Counted from the first letter of the stretch, positions 1-8,677 are shown. The stretch: DNA of 64,000 nt from Bradyrhizobium sp. AT1 (GCF_001590795.1 NZ_JXDL01000001.1:5917860-5981859), one strand, 5' to 3'. Notes: generated from the letters alone by a model not told the origin. Translations and numbers: made by a program.

Positions 1-52
1 TCTCCGCGAATCCAACTCTCACCGTGTTTGCCGAAGCAGCCCCTCACCCCAA

Positions 53-80
53 CCCTCTCCCCGTAAGAACGGGGAGAGGG
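53..80. repeat. REP-like hairpin of the CTCTCCCC family
   Basis: Perfect inverted repeat with 12-base arms (53-64 and 69-80) around a 4-base loop. The surrounding CCTCACCCC/CTCTCCCC text recurs at 42979-43010, 49583-49731 and 51655-51768, so this is a dispersed family. It starts 10 bases past the stop of the minus-strand SDR gene and could also end that transcript, but there is no T-run. Confidence 0.6.
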
Positions 81-90
81 AGAGGACCGG

Positions 91-873
91 CTACAGCGTT
101 CCCGGGAACGCGCCGCCATCCAGCAGGATGTTCTGACCGGTGATGAAGCCGGCCTTGGCACCGCACAGGAAGGCGCAGGCATAGCCGAACTCGTCGGGCA
201 GGCCGAAGCGGCCGGCGGGATTGAGCTTGGCGCGCTCGGCCAGGATTTGTTGCGGCGTGACGCCACGCTTGTCGGCTTCGCCCTTCGCGGTGCTGGTCAG
301 GCGGTCGGTCTCGAACGGGCCCGGCAACAGGCCGTTGATGGTGACGTTGTTGATCACGGTCTTGCGCGACAGGCCGGCGATGAAACCGGTGAGGCCGGCG
401 CGCGCACCGTTGGAGAGGCCGAGGATGTCGATCGGCGCCTTCACCGCCGCCGAGGTGATGTTGACGATGCGGCCGAACTTGCGCGCCATCATGCCGTCAA
501 CCGTCGACTTGATCAGCTCGATCGGGGTCAGCATGTTGGCGTCGATCGCCTTGATCCAGTCGTCGCGGGTCCAGTTGCGGAAATCGCCGGGCGGCGGGCC
601 GCCGGCATTGTTGATCAGGATGTCGGGCTCGGGGCAGGCCTTCAGCACCGCCTCGCGGCCTGCCGGCGTCGTGATGTCGCCGACGATCTCGGTGACGGTC
701 ACATCAGGATAGGCTTTCCGGATCTCGTCAGCCGTTTTCTTCAGTGCCTCGGCGCCGCGCGCGGTCAGCGTGACGTGTACGCCGGCCTCCGCAAGCGAGA
801 TGGCGCAGGCACGCCCGAGGCCCTTGCTGGATGCGCAGACGATGGCGCGGCGACCTTTGATCCCAAGATCCAC
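91..873 (-). CDS. SDR family oxidoreductase with atypical active site
   Basis: A 260-residue Rossmann-fold protein of the short-chain dehydrogenase/reductase family. The nucleotide-binding turn reads CASSKGLG (residues 13-20) instead of TGxxxGxG, and NNAGG is present at 88-92. The active-site Ser is at 141, but the usual Tyr-x-x-x-Lys is replaced by Ser154-Asn-Gly-Ala-Arg158. This resembles the 'BKR-like' SDR subgroup known to lack the catalytic tetrad, so the substrate and even dehydrogenase activity are uncertain. The start is a GTG supported by GGGAG seven bases upstream. It is followed on the same strand, after a gap, by the GMC and aldehyde dehydrogenase genes upstream, but spacing does not prove an operon. 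Confidence 0.85.
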   Translation of the reverse strand: MDLGIKGRRAIVCASSKGLGRACAISLAEAGVHVTLTARGAEALKKTADEIRKAYPDVTVTEIVGDITTPAGREAVLKACPEPDILINNAGGPPPGDFRNWTRDDWIKAIDANMLTPIELIKSTVDGMMARKFGRIVNITSAAVKAPIDILGLSNGARAGLTGFIAGLSRKTVINNVTINGLLPGPFETDRLTSTAKGEADKRGVTPQQILAERAKLNPAGRFGLPDEFGYACAFLCGAKAGFITGQNILLDGGAFPGTL

Positions 874-998
874 TGTTTCACTCCCGTAAATGTCAGGCAG
901 GTTTTCGATGGTGGTACTTTAGCCAATCGCGGCGCCGCTGATAAGGGACAGGCTCGCACCAAAATGCATGCGCTGGGGGCTAGCGATGCAAATGCGTT

Positions 999-1511
999 CT
1001 AGATCCGCTGTTCCTGCTTGAGGCGGTCGATCGCTGAGGCCGCTTCCGGCGGCAGCGATCTGAAGCCCATCTGCCCTGCCGTGGAGAACAGCGGCCGCAG
1101 ATGCGAGCCGGCGAGAAACGGCGGCTGGCGATTGGCCGGCACGATCTGGTCGAACACCAGCACCAGCGTGGTGGCGACGAGCCCGACCCTGATGGCGCCG
1201 AGCGCTGCGCCGCCGAGCCGGTCGCCGATGCCGGCCTCGCCGATGGTGTCGTTCAGCGCGATGCGGCCGATATGCCCGAACAGCATGCCGACCACGACGA
1301 AGATGGCGAAGAACCAGATCCAGTTCTGCAGCAGTGGCGAATTCGGGTTGCCTGCGATTTGCGGCGCAATCAGCGGCATCAGCGCAACGGCGATCGGCGC
1401 GGCGAGGAGATAGGCGAGGATGGTCATGGCGCTGCGCAGCAGGCCGGTCCTGAAACCGAAGCCGACCGCGATGGCGAGCGCGGCATAGACTGCGAGATCG
1501 AAACTGTTCAT
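999..1511 (-). CDS. CvpA family membrane protein
   Basis: About 170 residues with four hydrophobic segments and a polar C-terminus, matching the CvpA (colicin V production) family. These are inner-membrane proteins linked to envelope integrity, and in some bacteria the gene sits near purF; no purF is nearby here. The N-terminus MNSFDLAVYAALAIAVGFGF is typical (an Asp in the first helix, Gly-rich turn). An in-frame ATG 48 bases further upstream would add 16 non-conserved residues, so the internal ATG was chosen. Its exact biochemical function is unknown. Confidence 0.85.
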   Translation of the reverse strand: MNSFDLAVYAALAIAVGFGFRTGLLRSAMTILAYLLAAPIAVALMPLIAPQIAGNPNSPLLQNWIWFFAIFVVVGMLFGHIGRIALNDTIGEAGIGDRLGGAALGAIRVGLVATTLVLVFDQIVPANRQPPFLAGSHLRPLFSTAGQMGFRSLPPEAASAIDRLKQEQRI

Positions 1512-1609
1512 GGAGCGCAACCTTGCCTTGATAAAGCAAGTTAACGCAAGTCCGATCATTCCGGTTTCAGATCGATAAAATCGTCTGTATCGAGGGCTCC
1601 AGCGCGACC

Positions 1610-3202
1610 CTACCGCTTCTCCCCCCTGATCATATCCACCGCCTTCTCCCCGATCATGATCGTCGGCGCGTTGGTGTTGCCGCCGATCAGCGTCGGCATG
1701 ATCGAGGCGTCGACGATGCGCAATCGCTCGACGCCGTGCACCTTCAGCGCCGGATCGACCACGGCCATCGCATCCGTTCCCATCTTGCAGGTGCCGACAG
1801 GGTGATAGACGGTGTCGACGCGCTCGCGCAGGATGGCGCGGATATCGTCGTCGGTTTTCACGTTCGCCGTGAACATGTCTTTCTTTTGCAGCGCGCGGAG
1901 CGCGGGCGTCTCCATCAGCCGCCGGGTCGTCTTGAAACCTGCAACCATCCTCTCGACGTCCTCTTCCTCGCCAAGGAAGTTCGGATCGATCATCGGCGCT
2001 GCGAGCGGGTCAGCGCTTTTCAGCCAGACGCTGCCGCGGCTCTTCGGCCGGAGCAGGCAGACATGGCAGGAGAAACCCGCCTCCTTGTGCTTCTTGCGGC
2101 CGTGGTCGTCGAGCATCGCGATGACGAAGTGCAGCTGAATGTCCGGGACGTCTAGCTGGGCCTGCGTCTTCAGGAAGCCGCCGCACTCGGCGAAATTGGT
2201 CGTCATCAGGCCACGACGCTCGCGGCGGTATTGTTGGATCGCGCGGAGCAGGGACGGCAGCCGGCCGAGCGAGGAATGAACGAAGTGCGGATAGTCGGAG
2301 GCGTAGACGAACACGAAATCCGGATGGTCCTGCAGATTGCGCCCAACGCCCGGCAGATGATGCACGACGCCAAGACCATGCGCGCCGAGCGCATCGCCGT
2401 CGCCGACGCCCGACAGCATCAGCAATTGCGGTGACTGGAGGGCACCGGCGGCAAGGATCACCTCGCGCCGGGCGCGCAGCTGCTTGGTCTGCTTGCCTTG
2501 CATATATTCGACGCCGACCGCGCGGTTACCTTCAAACAGGATCTTGGTGGCAAGCGCGCCGGTCTCGACACGTAGATTGGCGCGCTTACCCTTGTGCGGA
2601 TCGAGATAAGCGCGTGCCGCGCTCCAGCGCTCGCCATTGTGCTGCGTCACCTGGTAGCTGCCGAGCCCTTCGTGGTCCTCGGCATTGAAGTCGTCGCGGA
2701 TGCGAAACTGCGCCTCGCGCGCCGCCTGTTGGAAGACGTCGTGGATCGGATTGGCTGTGCGCAATCTGTTGACATGCAGCGGGCCGCCCTTGCCGTGATA
2801 CTCGCCGTCGAAATCGGCGTTGTTCTCGGAACGCTTGAAATAGGGCAGCACGTCCGCATACGACCAGCCTTCATTGCCGAGCGAGGCCCAGTGGTCGTAG
2901 TCCCATTTATGGCCGCGGATGTAGACCATGGCGTTGATCGCCGAGGAGCCGCCGAGGCCCTTGCCGCGCGGCTGATAGCCGATGCGGCCGTTCAATCCCT
3001 CCTGCGGCACGGTCTCGAAGGCCCAGTTGGCCGGGCTGTAGGGCAAGGCGAGCCCGAACGGCGTGGTGATCCGCCAGCTGTCGTTCCGTCCGCCCGCATC
3101 GAGCAACGCGACGGATGTCCCCGCATCCTCCGTCAGCCGCCCCGCCACGGTGCAGCCGCCCGAGCCCGCGCCCACGACGACGAAATCGAATGTGTCCGTC
3201 AC
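1610..3202 (-). CDS. GMC family FAD-dependent oxidoreductase (alcohol/choline dehydrogenase-like)
   Basis: A 530-residue glucose-methanol-choline oxidoreductase. The FAD-binding motif GAGSGG lies at residues 11-16, the GMC signature around residues 80-100 (PRGKGLGGSSAINAMVY), and the C-terminal catalytic region contains VYHPVGTCKMG (catalytic His) and GGNTNAPTIMIGEKA, where the second active-site position is Asn. Such enzymes oxidise primary or secondary alcohols to aldehydes and pass electrons to a quinone or artificial acceptor. It starts with GTG preceded by GGGGGAA. The next gene upstream on the same strand is an aldehyde dehydrogenase, so an alcohol-to-acid sequence is plausible, but a palindromic repeat separates them. 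Choline as substrate is not supported specifically. Confidence 0.9.
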   Translation of the reverse strand: MTDTFDFVVVGAGSGGCTVAGRLTEDAGTSVALLDAGGRNDSWRITTPFGLALPYSPANWAFETVPQEGLNGRIGYQPRGKGLGGSSAINAMVYIRGHKWDYDHWASLGNEGWSYADVLPYFKRSENNADFDGEYHGKGGPLHVNRLRTANPIHDVFQQAAREAQFRIRDDFNAEDHEGLGSYQVTQHNGERWSAARAYLDPHKGKRANLRVETGALATKILFEGNRAVGVEYMQGKQTKQLRARREVILAAGALQSPQLLMLSGVGDGDALGAHGLGVVHHLPGVGRNLQDHPDFVFVYASDYPHFVHSSLGRLPSLLRAIQQYRRERRGLMTTNFAECGGFLKTQAQLDVPDIQLHFVIAMLDDHGRKKHKEAGFSCHVCLLRPKSRGSVWLKSADPLAAPMIDPNFLGEEEDVERMVAGFKTTRRLMETPALRALQKKDMFTANVKTDDDIRAILRERVDTVYHPVGTCKMGTDAMAVVDPALKVHGVERLRIVDASIMPTLIGGNTNAPTIMIGEKAVDMIRGEKR

Positions 3203-3220
3203 TTGTTTCCCCCATTGATC

Positions 3221-3318
3221 GTCATTCCGGGGCGCGACGAAGTCGCGAACCCGGAATCCATGTCACGACATTGATGCCGATAGATGGATTCCGGGTTCGC
3301 TTCGCGCCCCGGAATGAC
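3221..3318. repeat. Dispersed palindromic repeat, about 98 bp
   Basis: Long inverted repeat beginning GTCATTCCGGGGCGCGA and ending with the complementary TCGCGCCCCGGAATGAC, with an inner pair GAACCCGGAATCCATG / CATGGATTCCGGGTTC-like arms. It fills the gap between the GMC and aldehyde dehydrogenase genes. This is the type of intergenic palindromic element common in Bradyrhizobium and related genomes. It could fold into one long RNA hairpin and decouple expression of the two genes. Confidence 0.8.
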
Positions 3319-3324
3319 TGTTAC

Positions 3325-4758
3325 CTACGACATGAACCGCATCAGCTTCTCCAGCCGCGCGATCTTGCCGCCATAGGGCGGATAGAGGTCGGCGAGGCGG
3401 TTGAACTTGGAGCGGTAGAACACCGGCTTCAGCTTGCTGAACGTGCGAAAGCCCCATTCGCCGTGATAGGCCCCGGTGCCGGATGCGCCGACGCCGCCCA
3501 TCGGCTGGTTGATTTGCGTGAAGTGAAACAGGCAGTCGTTGATGGTGACGCCGCCGGAGACGGTGCGCGCCAGCACCTCGTCGCGCGCGGCGCCGTCCTT
3601 GCCGAACCAGTACAGCGCCAGCGGCCGGTCGCGATGATTGATGAAATCGATGGCCTCCGCGGAATCGCGAATGCCGAGAATCGGCAACACCGGCCCAAAG
3701 ATCTCCTCCTGCATCGCGGTCATCGCTGCGGTGGCACCGACGATCAGCGTCGGCGGGAATTTTCGGTGTGCCTTCCAGTTCGGATCGTCGGCTTTCGCCG
3801 GCTGCAGGATCTTTGCGCCGCGCTGCGCCGCATCCGCGACCAGGCCTTCGAGCCGCGCATAATGCCGGTCCGAGACGATCGAGGTGTAGTCTTTATTCGA
3901 CGGATCGGTGCCGAACATCCGCCGCATGTGGGCGCGGACCTTCTCGGCAAAGGCCTGCAAGGACGGCTCCGGCACCAGCACGTAATCCGGCGCGATGCAG
4001 GTCTGCCCGGCATTGAGCAGCTTGCCGTAGGCGATGCGCTCGGCGGCTTCCTCGAGATCGGCCGAGGCATCGATGATCGCGGGCGACTTGCCGCCGAGCT
4101 CGAGCGTGACCGGCGTCAGGTTACGTCCCGCGGCCTCCGCGACCAGCCGCCCGACCCGGGTCGAGCCGGTGAACACGAGATGATCGAACGGCAGGCGCGC
4201 AAAGGCTTCCGCGATCCCGCCCTCGATGCCGGTAACGATCAGCTCCGCAGCATCGAACCTGGTTGCGACCGTCTCCTTCAGCAGCGCCGAAAAATGCGGC
4301 GTCAGCTCGCTCGGCTTGATGAGAACGCGATTGCCGGCGGCAAGCGCGCCGATCGCGGGCGCCAGCGTGAGCTGCAGCGGATAATTCCACGGCGCGATGA
4401 TGCCGACGACGCCGAGCGGCTGCGGCATCAGCCGGTTGCGCGCGGGGAGGAATTGCAGTGCGGTCGCGATCCGCTGCGGCGCCATCCAGCTCTTCAGGTG
4501 CTTTGTGGCATGGCGGATCTCGGAGAACAGCAGCATGGTCTCGGCGATATTGGTCTCGACCGCCGAGCGGTGGCCGAAATCGGCCGAGATCGCCTGCCGG
4601 AAGCGCTCCTCGTTGTCGGCGACCACGCTGCGCAGCCGCGCCAGCCGGTCGAGCCGCTCGGCAAGGCCGGGCGCCGGCTCATCCCGCGACCGCGCGACCA
4701 TGGCGTGGAAGGCCTCCTCCAGCGCTCCGACCGGGGCGCTCGTCAGGGATTTGTCCAC
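3325..4758 (-). CDS. Coniferyl aldehyde dehydrogenase-type NAD(P)-dependent aldehyde dehydrogenase
   Basis: A 477-residue aldehyde dehydrogenase. It has the Glu-containing VTLELGGKSPAII motif, the catalytic Cys in LNAGQTCIAPDYVLVP, and the late motif INQPMGGVGASGTGAYHG. The 'GQTCIAPDY' form is typical of coniferyl aldehyde dehydrogenase (CalB-like) and class 3-like ALDHs that lack a long C-terminal extension and oxidise hydrophobic or aromatic aldehydes to acids. It starts with GTG after GAGGGAGGG. It lies 40 kb from the hydroxycinnamate cluster in this window, which lacks its own aldehyde dehydrogenase; a role in oxidising hydroxybenzaldehydes is possible but only an inference. Confidence 0.88.
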   Translation of the reverse strand: MDKSLTSAPVGALEEAFHAMVARSRDEPAPGLAERLDRLARLRSVVADNEERFRQAISADFGHRSAVETNIAETMLLFSEIRHATKHLKSWMAPQRIATALQFLPARNRLMPQPLGVVGIIAPWNYPLQLTLAPAIGALAAGNRVLIKPSELTPHFSALLKETVATRFDAAELIVTGIEGGIAEAFARLPFDHLVFTGSTRVGRLVAEAAGRNLTPVTLELGGKSPAIIDASADLEEAAERIAYGKLLNAGQTCIAPDYVLVPEPSLQAFAEKVRAHMRRMFGTDPSNKDYTSIVSDRHYARLEGLVADAAQRGAKILQPAKADDPNWKAHRKFPPTLIVGATAAMTAMQEEIFGPVLPILGIRDSAEAIDFINHRDRPLALYWFGKDGAARDEVLARTVSGGVTINDCLFHFTQINQPMGGVGASGTGAYHGEWGFRTFSKLKPVFYRSKFNRLADLYPPYGGKIARLEKLMRFMS

Positions 4759-5061
4759 GGCGTTCCCTCCCTCAAAGCGGCGTTTCAGCCTTAATCTTGT
4801 TGCCGCAAGCTGGCCCTTTGTGGAACTTCTGGCAAGAGCACAGGAAATCGGTCCATTCGCCTGTCATAAAGTCGAAAAAAACGTTCCCACAGCCCTTTCC
4901 AAAGCCACCCCACCTTGATACATACGCCCCGCACCCGATGGGCACTGCCCCGGGGTTGCCTTCCAAGGAAGCCTTTGGGACGGACGAGACAAGCCACGCG
5001 AACAGCGCCGGCCTCAACCGACCGTCCCCGGGATTTAACCGAAGGCAAAGCAAGTGTTTAA
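4759..5061. other. Intergenic region upstream of the initiator tRNA
   Basis: No convincing gene. Open frames here on the minus strand run into the antisense of the tRNA and look spurious. It should hold the promoter of the tRNA gene and the leader of the aldehyde dehydrogenase; I could not fix -35/-10 boxes with confidence. Confidence 0.4.
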
Positions 5062-5138
<77 letters not shown>

Positions 5139-5164
5139 AATTCGGATTGACCGGATCCGAGACG

Positions 5165-5193
5165 AAAATGGCCCGCTTGATGCGGGCCATTTT
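5165..5193 (+). terminator. Rho-independent terminator of the initiator tRNA
   Basis: Perfect 12-base arms (AAAATGGCCCGC and its complement) around a 5-base loop, continuing into TTTTGTTTTA. It starts 26 bases after the tRNA CCA end. Confidence 0.9.
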
Positions 5194-5200
5194 TGTTTTA

Positions 5201-5650
5201 GGGATATCGCCGATTGTTTTGGAGAGTGATGCTTCCGAGCCACCAACTCGGTCGGTCTTACTGGGATTGCAGTCAGCGCGATTGCCCAACGTCAAGTTGG
5301 TCAAGTTGAGTGGCTTGCGGCCGTCTGGAGTTGCTGGCGGTCGGAAAGTCGGGTCACGGAAATTGCCGCTCTTGAGCGGGAGCGGCGCGCGCCCAGTGAA
5401 CGCTGTGGCGCAAGCCGGCTGCCTGTCGGACGGAAGCCTTTGACGACGTGAGGCGCGAGCGATGTCGTCTTGGCGATCGACGCACGCCGTACGTCGGCCT
5501 TTGCCGCGAAAGCGACGGGACCGTCAAACTCGGCCAAGCTCATAAGCTGCGTTGGGTGCCGAGGCCGTCTAGACACAGCGTCTTTCCTCCGAATATCCTT
5601 GGCATGGAACCGGGTCTCCTTTGCAATTGGTACGGGTCGGTCAGGGGACG
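5201..5650. other. Unassigned stretch after the tRNA gene
   Basis: About 450 bases with no gene I can support. Overlapping open frames exist on both strands (for example minus-strand 5301-5720), but they lack a recognisable domain, have Arg/Ser-rich composition, and no good ribosome-binding site was seen. It may be a degraded gene or mobile-element remnant next to the tRNA. Confidence 0.4.
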
Positions 5651-5959
5651 ATGTACAGAGAATCTCGACGTCCGATGCGACGAGAGCGAATAGCCATCCT
5701 CGTCGCCGCTCTCGAAACACTCAATCTACTGGCAGGTACGCCTTCGGCACGAGCCCAGCAGGCCGCGCCGTATCCAGCCCATTTGTCGGTTCAACGTTAT
5801 GGGTCCTTTGACAAAACTTGCGTTTCCTGGAGTGACGGCTGCGTCAGCTGTAAGGCGGGCCCTGACGAAAAGGCCATGTGCAGCAACATTGGAGTTGCTT
5901 GTCACCCCGGACCGATCGTGTGCAAGGATCGGGAGCGGAGTCCCGAGAAGGAAAAATAG
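5651..5959 (+). CDS. Small secreted cysteine-rich protein of unknown function
   Basis: A 102-residue protein with an Arg-rich start, a hydrophobic segment (IAILVAALETLNLLAG) and a signal-peptidase site after ARA (PSARA-QQ). The mature part of roughly 65 residues carries six Cys: CVSWSDGCVSC, then one each in AMC, VAC and IVC, which suggests up to three disulfides in the periplasm. Similar small 'CxxWxDGCxxC' secreted proteins are, to my knowledge, common in Bradyrhizobium without known function. The start is uncertain: ATG at 5651 has AGGGGA too close, and ATG at 5675 is the alternative. The next gene downstream is another secreted unknown. Confidence 0.6.
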   Translation: MYRESRRPMRRERIAILVAALETLNLLAGTPSARAQQAAPYPAHLSVQRYGSFDKTCVSWSDGCVSCKAGPDEKAMCSNIGVACHPGPIVCKDRERSPEKEK

Positions 5960-6048
5960 GCCGTCTATGGGGGAGAGTTGTCGTGGTACCCTTCCTCGCA
6001 ACTAAGCTATCGACCGCCTTGGTCAGTCTTTGTCATTAGAGATCGCGT

Positions 6049-6900
6049 ATGGTTCGAGCTTTCTGCAGGAAGATTGTCGCTGTTGGCTTCTTCGCCCTTG
6101 TCCTCTCGTCGTCTGCTCTCGCACAAAAGACCATCAAGCTGGTTGAAAGCCCTGTGCCGCAGCTCAACGGGCCGCTCCAGGACAAAGATGTCTTGGGTGT
6201 AAAGCTTGGCATGTCGTTGGCCGAGGCGTCGCGAATTATGGGAGTGTCATCAGACAAGAAGGTTCAGCAGAATCTTGAATCGGTCACATGGACCAAAAAC
6301 GAGCCGCCGATCCAAATTGCCATATCTTCCCAGCCCGCAATCGTAACGCTCGATTTGGCGGAGACGTATTCGGAAAATGGGATCTCGGCGAGCCACAGCA
6401 TCAAAATCAACACGCTCCCGGTGTTCGTCGGAAACCCCGTTTTCCAGATCCAGCGGAAGGTCTCATACAACACGGTCGATCAAAACCCCGACCTTCAGAC
6501 AGTCGTTGATGCGGTCCTGGCAAAGTACGGTCCCGCCTCTGACCAGAAATCGGATCAGGCGGGGCTGTATAGTACGCTCATTTTTGCTTGGCGCTTTACG
6601 AATGGGGTTTCGTCGAGCGGCAGCAGGTCGGTTGATAAAGCCGTGATCAATGGTCCGTTTCACAAGCGGCCTGATTGCATGGATAGTGCAAAATTCAACG
6701 GTTACGACACCATCCTCAAGGTCGTCATTCGGGCTATCGGCGGCCATGTCCACGAGATTCAAAGCGATCTCTTCGACGCCAATCTCTGTGCTGCGGGCAT
6801 ACAAGCCCTCAGGTCTCAGATGAACGATGCCATCGAAGCGGCTTTCGCAGAGGAAAAGGCCAGGCTGCAGCGCAATCCTCCGGCGGCGCCAAAGCTCTAA
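6049..6900 (+). CDS. Secreted protein of unknown function
   Basis: 283 residues with a clear Sec signal peptide (hydrophobic residues 9-22, cleavage expected after SALA at residue 25). The mature part contains GVKLGMSLAEASRIM, a pattern seen in several periplasmic proteins where 'GxxLGMsxxEa' marks a small repeat-like helix-turn motif. There is no transmembrane helix after the signal, and two Cys, in RPDCMDS and ANLCAAG, may pair. No enzymatic family is recognised. G+C in this gene is visibly lower than in the flanking oxidoreductases (many AAA, GAT and ATT codons), which would fit acquisition near the tRNA gene, but no element ends were seen. Confidence 0.8.
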   Translation: MVRAFCRKIVAVGFFALVLSSSALAQKTIKLVESPVPQLNGPLQDKDVLGVKLGMSLAEASRIMGVSSDKKVQQNLESVTWTKNEPPIQIAISSQPAIVTLDLAETYSENGISASHSIKINTLPVFVGNPVFQIQRKVSYNTVDQNPDLQTVVDAVLAKYGPASDQKSDQAGLYSTLIFAWRFTNGVSSSGSRSVDKAVINGPFHKRPDCMDSAKFNGYDTILKVVIRAIGGHVHEIQSDLFDANLCAAGIQALRSQMNDAIEAAFAEEKARLQRNPPAAPKL

Positions 6901-6928
6901 GGAGCGTCGACCGCTACGCGGCACGCAT

Positions 6929-7414
6929 CTATCTTCGCGATGAAGTCCCCCTCCGCGCCTTCGGCGCCCGGCGCGGCAATGCCCACAGGTCGCCTGGTCC
7001 GCGCACGCCTCCATCGCGCGCTCTGAGTTCGAGCGGCTGAAACGGCTTCTGCGTCTGTCTGTCGACCATGTCATAGGTGAGCTCGCCGGGCGCGAAGCAG
7101 AATTCCTCGCCCCATTGCCAGAGCGCTACCAGGACCAGGTAGAGCTTCTTTCCCTTGGGGGTGAGGACATAGGCCTTGTAAGCGGTGCCGTCCGAAGCTG
7201 GAGCGGTGGCGAGGATGCCGTGCTCGACCAGCTTCTGCAGCCGGGCCGACAAGATGTTCTTGGCCATGCCAAGGCTTTTCTGAAGCTCACCGAACCGCCG
7301 CTTTCCGGCCAGCGCATCGCGGATGATGAGGAGCGACCACCAATCGCCGATCACGCCGAGCGAGCGCGCGATGGCGCAGGCCGCATCATCAAGGTTGGTC
7401 CGCTTGCCTTTCAT
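6929..7414 (-). CDS. HxlR family winged-helix transcriptional regulator
   Basis: A 161-residue protein with the HxlR domain: CAIARSLGVIGDWWSLLIIRDALAGKRRFGE, then the recognition helix region KNILSARLQKLVEHGIL and the wing ending YVLTPKGKKLY. HxlR proteins are dimeric redox- or aldehyde-responsive regulators. The start at 7414 (MKGKRTNLDD) was chosen over the ATG at 7459 because the extra Arg/Gly-rich residues are not family-like. It is divergent from the OYE/quinone reductase pair, with two matched 17-bp palindromes in the shared intergenic region, and so probably controls them and itself. Confidence 0.9.
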   Translation of the reverse strand: MKGKRTNLDDAACAIARSLGVIGDWWSLLIIRDALAGKRRFGELQKSLGMAKNILSARLQKLVEHGILATAPASDGTAYKAYVLTPKGKKLYLVLVALWQWGEEFCFAPGELTYDMVDRQTQKPFQPLELRARDGGVRGPGDLWALPRRAPKARRGTSSRR

Positions 7415-7462
7415 CCATTGGCCTCGTCCGCCGCGGCGCCCACGGCGATGTGATGACATTTT

Positions 7463-7516
7463 GGTTGCAAATTTAAACCAGCCACATCATGTTGTCGATG
7501 GTTTTAATATGAAACC
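7463..7516. promoter_or_regulatory. Pair of 17-bp palindromic operators for the HxlR regulator
   Basis: Two copies of one imperfect palindrome, GGTTGCAAATTTAAACC at 7463-7479 and GGTTTTAATATGAAACC at 7500-7516, 37 bp apart (between three and four helical turns). Both have GGTT/AACC outer arms and an A/T centre. They occupy the gap between the divergent HxlR gene and the reductase operon; the second overlaps a TAATAT -10-like hexamer. Confidence 0.7.
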
Positions 7517-7568
7517 AGAATGAGAGACCCCGTCCCGCGGGCTTCCCGCCCAAACCAAGGATGACGCC

Positions 7569-8672
7569 ATGACTTCCGCGCACTTGTTCGCCCCGCTCGA
7601 GCTCGGCCGCTACACGCTCGCCCATCGCGTCGTGATGGCGCCGCTCACGCGCATGCGCTCGACCGGCAATGTGCCGACGGACCTCGCCGTCGAATATTAC
7701 GCGCAGCGCGCGTCATCCGGCGGGTTGATCATCACCGAGGCTTCGCAGGTCACGCCTTACGGACAGGGCTATCCGGCAACGCCAGGCATTCATTCCACCG
7801 AGCAGGTCGCGGGATGGAAGAAGATCACCGACGCGGTCCATGCCAAGGGCGGCGTCATCTTTCTGCAGCTCTGGCACACCGGTCGGGTGTCCCATTCGAG
7901 CTTCCAGCCGGGCGGCGTGCAGCCTGTCGCGCCGTCGGCGATCACCCCCGCGGGCAAGGCGTTCACGCCCTCGTTCGCGATGGTGCCGTTCGAGACGCCG
8001 CGCGCGCTCGATCTCGCCGAAATTCCGGGGATCGTCGAGGCCTACCGCGAAGGCGCGCGCAATGCGCTGGCTGCCGGCTTTGACGGTGTCGAGCTTCACG
8101 GCGCGAACGGCTATCTGATCGAGCAATTCCTTCACAGCAAGACCAATCAGCGCACCGACGCTTATGGCGGCTCGGTCGAAAACCGCTCCCGCCTGCTGAT
8201 CGAGGTGATGACGGCGCTGGTCGAGATCTGGGGCGGAGACCGCGTCGGCGTCCGGTTGTCGCCCTTCGGCGTGGTCAATGACGCCGGCGAGGCGGACCCG
8301 ATCGGGCTTTACAGCCACGTCCTGACCCGGCTTGCTCCGCTCGATATCGCCTATGTCCACCTGATCGAATCCCGCAACACCGATGCGGGGGAGGCCGGCG
8401 CGCCGCTGGCGATCAACGACCTGCGTCAGTTCTGGCCCGGCACCCTGATTCTCGCTGGCGGCTTCATCGGTCCGTCGGCCGATGCGGCGATCCGCGCCGG
8501 GCAGGGCGACGCCGTCGCCTTCGGGCGCCACTTCATCGCCAATCCGGATTTGCCGCGCCGCCTGCAGCTCGGCGCCGCGCTCAATCCCTACGATCGCGCG
8601 ACCTTCTATGGCGGCGGCGCGCGCGGTTACGTCGACTACCCCGCGCTAGAGACGGCCGAAGCTGCGGAGTGA
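7569..8672 (+). CDS. Alkene reductase, Old Yellow Enzyme family (FMN)
   Basis: A 367-residue TIM-barrel flavoprotein. Family motifs seen: MAPLTRMRST at the N-terminus (FMN contact), LQLWHTGR, the substrate-anion-binding HGANGYLIEQF (His/Asn pair), RTDAYGGSVENR, and the FMN phosphate region ILAGGF...GDAVAFGRHFIANP. OYE enzymes use NAD(P)H to reduce activated C=C bonds of enones and electrophilic toxins in the cytoplasm. It is the first gene of a two-gene operon with a quinone oxidoreductase, which starts just after its stop. The divergent HxlR regulator and the operator pair suggest induction by electrophiles. Confidence 0.93.
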   Translation: MTSAHLFAPLELGRYTLAHRVVMAPLTRMRSTGNVPTDLAVEYYAQRASSGGLIITEASQVTPYGQGYPATPGIHSTEQVAGWKKITDAVHAKGGVIFLQLWHTGRVSHSSFQPGGVQPVAPSAITPAGKAFTPSFAMVPFETPRALDLAEIPGIVEAYREGARNALAAGFDGVELHGANGYLIEQFLHSKTNQRTDAYGGSVENRSRLLIEVMTALVEIWGGDRVGVRLSPFGVVNDAGEADPIGLYSHVLTRLAPLDIAYVHLIESRNTDAGEAGAPLAINDLRQFWPGTLILAGGFIGPSADAAIRAGQGDAVAFGRHFIANPDLPRRLQLGAALNPYDRATFYGGGARGYVDYPALETAEAAE

Positions 8673-8677
8673 GTGCA

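Noticed and set aside
5301..5720. Minus-strand frame of 139 codons next to the tRNA
   Set aside because: Arg/Ser-rich, no domain, no ribosome-binding site seen and overlaps the small secreted protein gene; left as unassigned.
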